Notes under the pieces: generated by a model
What the model saw: only the letters and a program-made list of their open reading frames with translations
Database searches by the model: none
What the model was told of the DNA's origin: nothing
Shown here: positions 56,673 through 64,000 of the stretch, in pieces
Position numbering within the stretch: the stretch's first letter is position 1
Layout of the letters: every line of letters starts with the position of its first letter
Assembly (NCBI GenBank): GCA_903864315.1
Contig: CAIPFK010000152.1
Location: forward strand, 1 to 64,000
From: an uncultured Burkholderiales bacterium
GTDB taxonomy: Bacteria; Pseudomonadota; Gammaproteobacteria; Burkholderiales; Burkholderiaceae_C
Direction: 5' to 3'
Length of the DNA stretch: 64,000 bases
Translations under genes and position numbers: made by a program

Positions 56673-57797
56673 ATGTCATTGCCTTTAGACAAAATCTTGC
56701 CAGCCCGATTTGACCATGTGGGTAGTTTTTTGCGCCCAGAGTACTTGCTCACCGCCCGAGCTCAAAAAGCCAAAGGCGAGATCAATGCACAGCAGTTGCG
56801 TGAAGTCGAAGACCGCGCCATCAAAGAAATCATCCACTTCCAAGAAGACGTCGGACTCAAAAGCATCACCGATGGAGAGTTCAGAAGAACCTATTTTCAC
56901 ATCGACTTTCTTGAGCAACTCGGTGGCGTCAAAACTGACATCCCCGTCACCATCAAAAAACCCGACGGCAGTGAAGAGCTGGCCCCTCCCGTGATCAAGG
57001 TGATTGATAAAGTCGTACACGCCAAGGATATTCAACGCGCAGATTTTGAATTTCTAAAGGCCAATGTGAGTGCGGGCAACACCCCCAAAGTCACCATCCC
57101 CTCTCCCACCATGCTCCACTTCAGAGGTGGACGCGCCGGCATCAGCAAGGTGGCCTATCCGGAACTGGACCCCCAGTTTTATGATGACGTGGCCAAGGCC
57201 TATGGTGACGAGTTGAGGTCCCTTGCCGCGGCGGGTTGCACTTATGTGCAAATGGACGACACCAATTTAGCCTATTTGTGCGATGACAAAATGCGCCAAG
57301 CCGCATTGCAGCGTGGGGATGACCCAGATGAATTGCCACATCGCTATGCGGCCTTTGTGAACAAAGTGGTCGCCCAAAAACCAGAGGGCATGACCTTGGC
57401 GATGCATTTGTGCCGTGGCAACTTCAAAAGTACGCATGCCGCCTCCGGCAACTACGAACCCGTGGCTCAAGCACTCTTGTCTGAGATGAATTTGGATGCC
57501 TACTTCTTGGAGTATGACGATGACCGCAGTGGCGACTTCAAGCCCTTGCGATACCTGCCCAAGGGCAAAATTGTGGTGTTGGGCCTGGTCACCACCAAGT
57601 TTGACACCATGGAGACCAAGGACGACATCAAGCGCAGAATCGACCAAGCAGCCCAGTACGCCCCGATTGAGCAGTTGGCGTTGTCACCCCAGTGTGGCTT
57701 TTCAAGCACTGTGCACGGCAACAACATTGCCGTTCAAGCGCAACGCAACAAGCTCCGACTGGTGATCGAGACCGCTCAAGAAATTTGGGGTCACTAA
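56673..57797 (+). CDS. MetE-like zinc methyltransferase (C-terminal MetE / YxjG type)
   Basis: 374 residues corresponding to only the catalytic C-terminal half of cobalamin-independent methionine synthase. Zinc ligands are in place: His245 and Cys247 (AMHLCRGNF), Glu280 and Cys341 (SPQCGF). The N-terminal part has DHVGSFLRPEYL, and DGEFRR near 68. Stand-alone proteins of this type transfer methyl groups to homocysteine from unusual donors, and the family also includes coenzyme-M transferases. The neighbours suggest a possible link to methyl groups from methoxylated aromatics, but that is a guess. Confidence 0.85.
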   Translation: MSLPLDKILPARFDHVGSFLRPEYLLTARAQKAKGEINAQQLREVEDRAIKEIIHFQEDVGLKSITDGEFRRTYFHIDFLEQLGGVKTDIPVTIKKPDGSEELAPPVIKVIDKVVHAKDIQRADFEFLKANVSAGNTPKVTIPSPTMLHFRGGRAGISKVAYPELDPQFYDDVAKAYGDELRSLAAAGCTYVQMDDTNLAYLCDDKMRQAALQRGDDPDELPHRYAAFVNKVVAQKPEGMTLAMHLCRGNFKSTHAASGNYEPVAQALLSEMNLDAYFLEYDDDRSGDFKPLRYLPKGKIVVLGLVTTKFDTMETKDDIKRRIDQAAQYAPIEQLALSPQCGFSSTVHGNNIAVQAQRNKLRLVIETAQEIWGH

Positions 57798-58037
57798 AGC
57801 CTCAATTCGCCCAACCAGCATTCAGTGGCTGGGCGAGCTTCACCAGCGCTTGGGCTCGGCCTTGGATTTTCATGGGCCCAATCTGCTTGCCATACCTGGG
57901 CTTGAGTCCATGATGGTGCATGGCGGTTTAAACATTTAAAACACCCAATGCAACCCCAATCTTGCGGGGAAGGGTCCACAAAAGCCCTAAAACGCTCTAA
58001 AAAGCACAAAATTCTTGGATAAATTGGGTATTTCGCC

Positions 58038-58065
58038 CTTGAAATGCTCCAAACTGCCCTCATTT
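58038..58065 (+). promoter_or_regulatory. sigma32-like heat-shock promoter of grpE
   Basis: CTTGAAA (58038-58044) and CCCTCATTT (58057-58065) with 12 nt between are close to the sigma32 pattern CTTGAAA / CCCCATNT. The grpE ATG is 43 nt downstream. Confidence 0.65.
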
Positions 58066-58107
58066 CTGGTGTGAGTTCAGTTTTTATAGTCGCATCCAAA
58101 TTTCACC

Positions 58108-58692
58108 ATGTCTGACCAGCCACACCCCTTCGACCCTGCCGCCCAAGCCCCTGCCGCTCATGAGCAGCAGCAACACGCCTCACAATCCGCACCTGCGGCC
58201 AACGCAGGCGACGCCACCCTTGAAGATCCTTTGACCCAAGCGTTGACCGATGTGGCGCTACTCACGGCCAAAGTGAGCGAACTCCAAGACCAATATTTGA
58301 GAGGTCAGGCCGAGGTTTTGAATGCCAGGCGCCGTGCTGACGAAGAAGTGAGCAAGGCTCGCAAGTTTGCGCTGGAATCATTTTCCGAGAGTTTATTGCC
58401 TGTCATCGATAGCCTAGAAGCGGGTTTGGCGATCAAAGAAGCCACGCCAGAACAAATCAAAGAAGGCGCTGAAGCCACTCTGCGACAACTCAAAAGTGCG
58501 CTCGAGCGAAACAAAGTGATCGCCATCGACCCATCCCCTGGCACGAAGTTTGATCCCCACCAACACCAGGCCATCAGTGTCGTGAGCGCCGATCAAGCGC
58601 CCAACACGGTGGTGGGCGTTTTGCAAAAAGGCTACTCCATTGCCGACAGAATTTTGCGCCCTGCCTTGGTGACAGTTACCGCTGCGGCTTGA
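58108..58692 (+). CDS. grpE: nucleotide exchange factor GrpE
   Basis: 194 residues. A disordered Gln/Ala/His-rich N-terminus of about 45 residues precedes the long coiled coil ([25 protein letters not shown] region) and the beta-domain ([22 protein letters not shown]). It releases ADP from DnaK. It is first in grpE-dnaK-dnaJ and sits behind a sigma32-like promoter. Confidence 0.95.
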   Translation: MSDQPHPFDPAAQAPAAHEQQQHASQSAPAANAGDATLEDPLTQALTDVALLTAKVSELQDQYLRGQAEVLNARRRADEEVSKARKFALESFSESLLPVIDSLEAGLAIKEATPEQIKEGAEATLRQLKSALERNKVIAIDPSPGTKFDPHQHQAISVVSADQAPNTVVGVLQKGYSIADRILRPALVTVTAAA

Positions 58693-58731
58693 TCAGGACA
58701 CGGCTGAGCGTATTCAATTTTCCGGGATAGG

Positions 58732-58759
58732 CTTGTTTTTATACAACTCGACCCAATAT
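58732..58759 (+). promoter_or_regulatory. possible second sigma32-like promoter, for dnaK
   Basis: CTTGTTT (58732-58738) and CCCAATAT (58752-58759), 13 nt apart, resemble the heat-shock consensus with a few mismatches. It would let dnaK be transcribed apart from grpE, whose stop is 40 nt upstream. Confidence 0.4.
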
Positions 58760-58821
58760 CCAATTCAACTGTTTTTAAATTAAGCGTGGGCAATTGACCC
58801 CACGATCAACGGAGCATCAAA

Positions 58822-60774
58822 ATGGGCAAAATCATCGGTATTGACTTGGGAACCACCAACTCGTGTGTTGCAATCATGGAGGGCAACACCACGCGTGTTA
58901 TCGAAAATTCCGAAGGCGCCAGAACCACCCCGTCGATCATTGCCTACCAAGAAGATGGAGAGGTGTTGGTTGGGGCGTCGGCCAAACGTCAAGCGGTCAC
59001 CAACCCCAGAAACACCTTGTACGCCGTCAAGCGTTTGATTGGCCGTAAATTCGAAGAAAAAGAAGTCCAAAAAGACATCGACCTCATGCCCTACACCATC
59101 GCCAAAGCGGACAATGGGGATGCTTGGGTTGAAGTGCGTGGCAAAAAACTGGCCCCCCCTCAAGTGAGCGCCGAAGTGCTTCGCAAAATGAAAAAAACCG
59201 CGGAAGACTATCTTGGAGAAGCGGTCACTGAGGCGGTGATCACGGTTCCGGCATACTTCAATGACGCTCAACGCCAAGCCACCAAGGATGCTGGTCGCAT
59301 CGAGGGTTTGGAGGTCAAGCGCATCATCAATGAGCCCACCGCCGCAGCGCTTGCGTTTGGTTTGGACAAAACAGAAAAAGGCGACCGAAAAATTGCCGTC
59401 TATGACTTGGGTGGTGGCACGTTTGACGTCTCCATCATCGAAATTGCCGATGTTGACGGAGAAAAACAGTTTGAAGTTCTCTCCACCAATGGCGACACCT
59501 TTTTGGGTGGTGAAGATTTTGACCAACGCATCATTGATTTCATCATTTCCGAATTCAAACGCGAACAAGGCGTTGACTTGGGCAAAGACGTGTTGGCCTT
59601 GCAGCGCTTGAAGGAAGCTGCAGAGAAAGCCAAAATTGAATTGTCTTCCTCCACAGGAACCGACATCAACTTACCCTACATCACTGCCGACGCCTCAGGA
59701 CCCAAACACTTGAGCATCAAGCTCAACCGTGCCAAATTGGAGTCCTTGGTTGACGAATTGATCGAACGCACCATTGCCCCTTGCCGCATGGCCATCAAAG
59801 ACGCGGGCGTGAGTGTGGATCAAATCGATGACGTCATTTTGGTGGGCGGCATGACTCGCATGCCCAAAGTTCAAGACAAGGTCAAGGAGTTCTTTGGCAA
59901 AGAGCCCAGGAAAGATGTGAACCCTGATGAAGCCGTTGCCGTGGGCGCGGCCATCCAAGGTCAAGTGCTCTCAGGTGACCGCACCGACGTGCTCCTCTTG
60001 GACGTCACGCCATTGTCTTTGGGCATTGAAACTCTGGGCGGTGTGATGACCAAGATGATCACCAAAAATACGACCATCCCAACCAAATTCGCACAAACTT
60101 TCTCGACCGCTGAGGACAACCAACCGGCCGTCACGATCAAAGTCTTCCAAGGTGAGCGTGAGTTGGCCTCGGGCAACAAAATGCTGGGTGAGTTTAATCT
60201 TGAGGGTATCCCACCCTCAAGTCGTGGCACGCCTCAAATTGAAGTGTCCTTTGACATTGATGCCAATGGTATTTTGCACGTTGGCGCAAAAGACAAGGGC
60301 ACGGGCAAAGAAAACAAAATCACGATCAAAGCCAACTCGGGCCTGTCAGAGCAAGAGATTCAAAAAATGGTCAAAGACGCCGAGCTCAATGCAGGCGAGG
60401 ACAAAAAGAAACTCGAAATCGTTCAAGCCAAAAACCAAGGCGACGCTGCATTGCACTCTGTGCAAAAGAGCTTGACCGAGCATGGTGACAAACTTGATGC
60501 ATCTGAAAAAGAATCCATCCAAAACGCTTGCAAAGCACTGGAAGAAGCACTCAAAACAGAAGACAAAGATGACATCACGGCCAAGACAGAGAGCTTGATG
60601 ACGGTCAGCCAAAAGTTGGGCGAGAAGGCCTACGCCGACATGCAAGCCCAAGGCGCTGCCGCCCAAGCCGCTGGCGCAGCCCATGATGCAAGTGCTCACG
60701 GCACAACGGGCGCAGGAGCGGCCAAGGATGACAATGTGGTCGACGCAGAAGTCAAGGAAGTTAAAAAAGGCTAG
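58822..60774 (+). CDS. dnaK: chaperone DnaK (Hsp70)
   Basis: 650 residues, full length. It has the ATPase motifs [28 protein letters not shown] and ILVGG-type ([13 protein letters not shown]), the linker [12 protein letters not shown], the substrate-binding domain and an Ala/Gly-rich lid tail ending [13 protein letters not shown] stands before the ATG. It folds proteins together with DnaJ and GrpE. Confidence 0.98.
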   Translation: MGKIIGIDLGTTNSCVAIMEGNTTRVIENSEGARTTPSIIAYQEDGEVLVGASAKRQAVTNPRNTLYAVKRLIGRKFEEKEVQKDIDLMPYTIAKADNGDAWVEVRGKKLAPPQVSAEVLRKMKKTAEDYLGEAVTEAVITVPAYFNDAQRQATKDAGRIEGLEVKRIINEPTAAALAFGLDKTEKGDRKIAVYDLGGGTFDVSIIEIADVDGEKQFEVLSTNGDTFLGGEDFDQRIIDFIISEFKREQGVDLGKDVLALQRLKEAAEKAKIELSSSTGTDINLPYITADASGPKHLSIKLNRAKLESLVDELIERTIAPCRMAIKDAGVSVDQIDDVILVGGMTRMPKVQDKVKEFFGKEPRKDVNPDEAVAVGAAIQGQVLSGDRTDVLLLDVTPLSLGIETLGGVMTKMITKNTTIPTKFAQTFSTAEDNQPAVTIKVFQGERELASGNKMLGEFNLEGIPPSSRGTPQIEVSFDIDANGILHVGAKDKGTGKENKITIKANSGLSEQEIQKMVKDAELNAGEDKKKLEIVQAKNQGDAALHSVQKSLTEHGDKLDASEKESIQNACKALEEALKTEDKDDITAKTESLMTVSQKLGEKAYADMQAQGAAAQAAGAAHDASAHGTTGAGAAKDDNVVDAEVKEVKKG

Positions 60775-60800
60775 GCCTTTTCAGCCACACCGGCAAGCAC

Positions 60801-60840
60801 GCCGCGTCCTGGCCTCTTTGTGAGGTGGGCGCGGCTTTGT
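60801..60840 (+). terminator. hairpin between dnaK and dnaJ
   Basis: GCCGCG pairs with CGCGGC and an inner CCTC pairs with GAGG; TTTGTTGTT follows. It ends about 26 nt before the dnaJ ATG. It could attenuate transcription so that less dnaJ than dnaK is made, or form an mRNA processing site. Confidence 0.5.
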
Positions 60841-60865
60841 TGTTGAACAAGGACACACGGATATC

Positions 60866-61996
60866 ATGTCAAAACGCGATTTTTACGAAGTACTCGGTCT
60901 GGGCAAAACTGCCAGCGAAGAAGAGATCAAGAAAGCTTATCGCAAATTGGCGATGAAGTACCACCCTGACCGCAACCAAGGCGAAGACGCCAAAGAAGCA
61001 GAGGTCAAATTCAAGGAGGTCAAGGAAGCCTACGAGATGCTTTCTGACTCAGAAAAACGCAGCGCTTACGACCAATTTGGTCACGCTGGCGTGGACCCCA
61101 ACATGAGAGGTGGCGCTGGGGGGGCGGGCTTTGGTGGATTTGGCGACTCCTTTGGTGACATCTTTGGTGACATCTTTGGTCAAGCCAGGCGCCAACAAGG
61201 TGGGCGTCAAGTCTACCGTGGCAATGACTTGAATTACGCCATGGAGATCACCCTTGAGGAGGCGGCCAAGGGCAAAGAAACACAAATTCAAGTCCCCAGT
61301 TGGGACTCTTGTGAAGTGTGTCATGGCTCTGGGGCCAAGCCTGGCACATCGGCCAAGAATTGCGGAACTTGTGGTGGCTCAGGTGCGGTTCAAATGCGCC
61401 AAGGCTTTTTCAGCGTTCAGCAAACCTGTCCACACTGCCGAGGCGCGGGCAAAGTCATCTCCGACCCCTGCAGCCCCTGCCGAGGTCAAGGCAAAATTCA
61501 GTCACAAAAGACCCTCGAGATAAAGATCCCATCGGGCATCGACTCGGGCATGCGAATCAGAAGCACCGGCAACGGCGAGCCAGGCGCAAACGGTGGGCCA
61601 GCAGGTGACTTGTACATTGAGATTCGAATTCACAAGCATGACATCTTTGAGCGCGATGGCGATGACTTGCACTGCGCTGTCCCCATCGGTTTTACCATCG
61701 CTGCACTCGGCGGAGAAATCCAAGTCCCCACATTGCAAGGTGAAGCGGCCATCGACATTCCCGAAGGCACTCAAACCGGCAAGCAGTTTCGCTTAAGAGG
61801 CAAAGGCATCAAAGGCATTCGCGCCAGTTTCAATGGCGACTTGTATTGCCACATCACGGTTGAGACGCCCGTGAAATTGACCGAACATCAAAGAAAACTG
61901 TTGAAAGAATTGGACGACTCACTTCGAAAAGGTGGCGTCAAGCACTCCCCCAACGAAGGGGGTTGGGCTGAAAAGTTGAAGGCCTTTTTCAACTGA
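60866..61996 (+). CDS. dnaJ: co-chaperone DnaJ (Hsp40)
   Basis: 376 residues. The J domain has His33-Pro34-Asp35; a Gly/Phe-rich linker contains a repeated [10 protein letters not shown]. Four zinc-binding CxxCxGxG motifs follow ([32 protein letters not shown]), then the two substrate-binding beta domains. It stimulates the DnaK ATPase and delivers substrates. Confidence 0.97.
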   Translation: MSKRDFYEVLGLGKTASEEEIKKAYRKLAMKYHPDRNQGEDAKEAEVKFKEVKEAYEMLSDSEKRSAYDQFGHAGVDPNMRGGAGGAGFGGFGDSFGDIFGDIFGQARRQQGGRQVYRGNDLNYAMEITLEEAAKGKETQIQVPSWDSCEVCHGSGAKPGTSAKNCGTCGGSGAVQMRQGFFSVQQTCPHCRGAGKVISDPCSPCRGQGKIQSQKTLEIKIPSGIDSGMRIRSTGNGEPGANGGPAGDLYIEIRIHKHDIFERDGDDLHCAVPIGFTIAALGGEIQVPTLQGEAAIDIPEGTQTGKQFRLRGKGIKGIRASFNGDLYCHITVETPVKLTEHQRKLLKELDDSLRKGGVKHSPNEGGWAEKLKAFFN

Positions 61997-62025
61997 GTGA
62001 GTTTGCACAAGCTCCGGTCCCCATC

Positions 62026-62061
62026 AGCCCCTGGCCTTCAAAATCCAGGGGCTTTGATTTT
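62026..62061 (+). terminator. rho-independent terminator after dnaJ
   Basis: AGCCCCTGG (62026-62034) pairs perfectly with CCAGGGGCT (62045-62053), with a 10-nt loop, followed by TTGATTTT. It ends the grpE-dnaK-dnaJ operon. Confidence 0.85.
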
Positions 62062-62191
62062 GGGCAAACATAGTCATAACAAACTTCAAGCTTGAGACAC
62101 AGATCACTCTCAATGGGGATAAACGCTATTGATAAAGGTGAGCAAATCCATTAAAAATTGCTTTTGAACATTTTCAATCAAAGGCAATCCC

Positions 62192-63421
62192 ATGAGTCAA
62201 GTCCACCCTCCAGAACTCAGTTTGACTGAACGCGATCGCCGATGGGCTCGCGTGAGAGCCATGATGCGTGAGCAGCACCTCAAAGCCCTCTTGGTCGCTG
62301 GGTTTCGCTCCAGAGAGATGTATGAGAGTTATCTGAGCGACGACTACAACGAAGGCTGCGTTCTCTTTCCCTTGGAGGGCGATCCAGTCGTGATCACTTG
62401 GGCACACTTGCGTGTGATGAGAGCAAGGTGGTCTGAGGAACGCGGCCACAAACTGTGGATCAATGACTACCGCGTCGCCACCAATGGCCAAGCCGTGGCG
62501 GAGTGGTTCAAAGACCTGCACTTGGATCAAGAGACGCTGGGGGTGGTGGGCCTCACCTCTCAGGCCCCCACAGAGGCGTATGGCGCCATTCCAGCCAATT
62601 TTTGGTTGCAACTCACAGAGTCCTTGCCCAAAGCACAATTCAAAGATGTCTCTGAACTCTTTAGCCATCTCATGCTCGTGAAGTCAGCAGAAGAATTGGG
62701 GCAAATCCGATACGCCGCCCATGCAGCAGAGGTCGCTTGCGAGGTGGTGGCCAAATTGGCCAAACCAGGCGTTGGAGAAGAGAAAATTTTCGCACACGCC
62801 AGCATGGCCATGCTCGAGTTTGGCATTGGATTGCGCTACCCCGCATTGGTGATGAACTCCGGGCCGGCCACCCTTTCTTGGGGGCCACCAAGGTGGAGCA
62901 CGAGAGGCGAGCGGCCTCGTGTACTTCAACGCGGTGATTTGCTCCAAACTGAGCTCATGCCCATGTGCGGCAATCAAGAAGTCCAAGTCCAAATGACGGT
63001 GGCCTTGGATCCCATTGATGTCATCAACCAGGGCTGCGAAAAAGTGGCCCGACAATCTTACGACGCCGGTATCAAAGCACTGCGCCCAGGCATTACCTTT
63101 CAAGAATTGGTGGCGGCCATGGAAGAGCCACTCAAGACATCGGGGCACTGGGCTTACACCCCCTTGGTGCATTCCATCTCGCCTCATTTCTTGGCGGGCA
63201 GGAGTCAAGTCAATACAGAGAAATTGAATTTGGGCGTGACCTTCATGGGCAAACCCTCTGCGCCCATTCGCAAAGCAGTCATTGAGCCAGGAATGGTCTT
63301 TGCCTTCGAGCCCAATGCCTGCTGGGAGAGTCACCGCGTCAATATTGGAGGCACGGTGGTGGTCACGGCCGATGGCTGTGAAGAGCTCAATCGGATCCCA
63401 TGCCATGTCACCCATGTGTGA
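62192..63421 (+). CDS. M24-family protein with degenerate metal site
   Basis: 409 residues with the pita-bread layout: a creatinase-type N-terminal domain (1-165), then the M24 domain. The usual five metal ligands (Asp, Asp, His, Glu, Glu) are mostly not conserved. The first-Asp region reads TELMPMCGNQEVQVQM, the last-Glu region reads NIGGTVVVT, and only the glutamate in MVFAFEPN is in place. As in creatinase, it may hydrolyse a small C-N bond without metals, or not be an aminopeptidase at all. It is followed 52 nt later by a Bug receptor gene, so the substrate may be something that receptor brings in. Confidence 0.8.
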   Translation: MSQVHPPELSLTERDRRWARVRAMMREQHLKALLVAGFRSREMYESYLSDDYNEGCVLFPLEGDPVVITWAHLRVMRARWSEERGHKLWINDYRVATNGQAVAEWFKDLHLDQETLGVVGLTSQAPTEAYGAIPANFWLQLTESLPKAQFKDVSELFSHLMLVKSAEELGQIRYAAHAAEVACEVVAKLAKPGVGEEKIFAHASMAMLEFGIGLRYPALVMNSGPATLSWGPPRWSTRGERPRVLQRGDLLQTELMPMCGNQEVQVQMTVALDPIDVINQGCEKVARQSYDAGIKALRPGITFQELVAAMEEPLKTSGHWAYTPLVHSISPHFLAGRSQVNTEKLNLGVTFMGKPSAPIRKAVIEPGMVFAFEPNACWESHRVNIGGTVVVTADGCEELNRIPCHVTHV

Positions 63422-63473
63422 GTTGGTCCAGCCCTTATCCCCCCGTCTTTGATCACATGCCAAGGATTCAGCC

Positions 63474-64000
63474 ATGAACAACTTTTTCCACACCCCATCA
63501 CGCCCCCCATCACGCACCCGACTGCGCTTGATTGCAGCCATTTCTTTGTTGACCATGATGGCGTTATTGAGTCCAACAAGTCACGCACAGAATTACCCCA
63601 AAAAACCCATCGTGGTGATCGTACCCGCCACTGCTGGCTCGGCACCGGATGTGCGCATGCGCCAAGTGGCCCCAAAGATGGGGGAGTTCTTGGGTCAACC
63701 CCTGATCATTGAGAACCGACCCGGCGCCAATGGTGCCATTGGCGCGCGTGAAGCGGCCAAAGCAGCACCGGACGGATACACCTTTTTACACGCCAATATC
63801 AGCAACTTACTCAACGATGTCTTCACCTCAGAAAAAGGCACACGATTGGCCGAAGATTTAATCGCCATTGGTGACATTGAATCGGGCCCATTGATCGTGG
63901 TGGTGAACCCCAATGTTCAAGTCAAAAGCCTCAAAGAATTGATTGAGCTTGCCAAATCCAAGCCCAATGTCCTCACCTATGGCTCGGGCGGGTCTGGGGG
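63474..64000 (+). CDS. Bug (TctC-type) periplasmic solute receptor, 3' part outside the window
   Basis: The frame opens at ATG 63474 and runs to the right edge (175 codons). A signal peptide (LIAAISLLTMMALLSPTSHA) leads to QNYPKKPIVVIVPATAG, and ENRPGANGAIGAREAAKAA with PDGYTF follows, the same layout as the Bug protein at 51928. It is probably cotranscribed with the M24-like gene. The ligand is unknown. Confidence 0.9.
   Translation, partial: MNNFFHTPSRPPSRTRLRLIAAISLLTMMALLSPTSHAQNYPKKPIVVIVPATAGSAPDVRMRQVAPKMGEFLGQPLIIENRPGANGAIGAREAAKAAPDGYTFLHANISNLLNDVFTSEKGTRLAEDLIAIGDIESGPLIVVVNPNVQVKSLKELIELAKSKPNVLTYGSGGSG

Noticed and set aside
57794-58099. Minus-strand frame of 101 codons between the metE-like gene and grpE
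   Set aside because: It overlaps the grpE heat-shock promoter and has no family features.

Overview
The window looks like a chromosome segment of a betaproteobacterium of the order Burkholderiales, probably close to Comamonadaceae. The signs are an EarP/EF-P(Arg32) rhamnosylation pair, a RelA with the acidic EFDD signature, polyhydroxyalkanoate genes (PhaR, phasin, 3-hydroxybutyrate dehydrogenase), Bug-type solute receptors, and a protocatechuate 4,5-cleavage operon of the Comamonas pmd type. The assignment rests on gene content only. No rRNA, CRISPR array, prophage or intact insertion sequence was seen; one tRNA (Val-GAC) is present.

Layout. (1) 1-6.8 kb is visibly AT-richer than the rest and looks like an accessory block. 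It holds a chimeric TcpQ plus S74-chaperone membrane protein (cut by the left edge), a response regulator, a sensor kinase, a winged-helix protein, a DoxX membrane protein, a DUF2063 (HvfC/BufC-like) protein and an unrecognised protein. Three copies of one palindromic motif lie in front of its three leftward transcription units, which suggests one small regulon. (2) 6.8-12.5 kb: rimO, phaR, a MazG-like gene, tRNA-Val, relA. (3) 12.7-24.8 kb is housekeeping: 3-hydroxybutyrate dehydrogenase, ispF, ispD, mfd, serB, uvrC, earP, efp, a LOG-family gene. (4) 24.7-33 kb is a long leftward run: HDAC-like deacetylase, nitroreductase, pncB, nhaD, 2-hydroxyacid dehydrogenase, rmuC, an MFS permease. (5) 33.2-40.3 kb: phasin, patatin lipoprotein, dnaG, rpoD with a very long histone-H1-like N-terminus.

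(6) 40.3-44.0 kb: two divergent hemerythrin-like genes around an FNR-type box, two orphan exported proteins, and a UspA gene behind a perfect FNR-type box. This looks like a low-oxygen or redox stress cluster. (7) 44.1-51.6 kb is the protocatechuate meta-cleavage operon ligJ-ligK-ligI-ligA-ligB-ligC plus an aldo/keto reductase, with a divergent LysR regulator and a two-site palindromic operator. (8) 51.6-57.8 kb: remnant of a pRiA4b-ORF3 gene, a branched-chain-amino-acid-type ABC transporter (livH-M-G-F) that ends in a Bug receptor instead of LivK, and a divergent MetE-like zinc methyltransferase. (9) 58.1-62.1 kb: grpE-dnaK-dnaJ with sigma32-like promoters. (10) 62.2-64 kb: a degenerate M24-family protein and a Bug receptor cut by the right edge.

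Together regions 7 and 8 read as uptake and ring cleavage of a lignin-type aromatic acid: LigAB opens protocatechuate, LigC oxidises the semialdehyde to 2-pyrone-4,6-dicarboxylate, LigI hydrolyses it, LigJ hydrates and LigK cleaves to pyruvate and oxaloacetate. The tautomerase LigU and the usual pmdK permease are not in the window.
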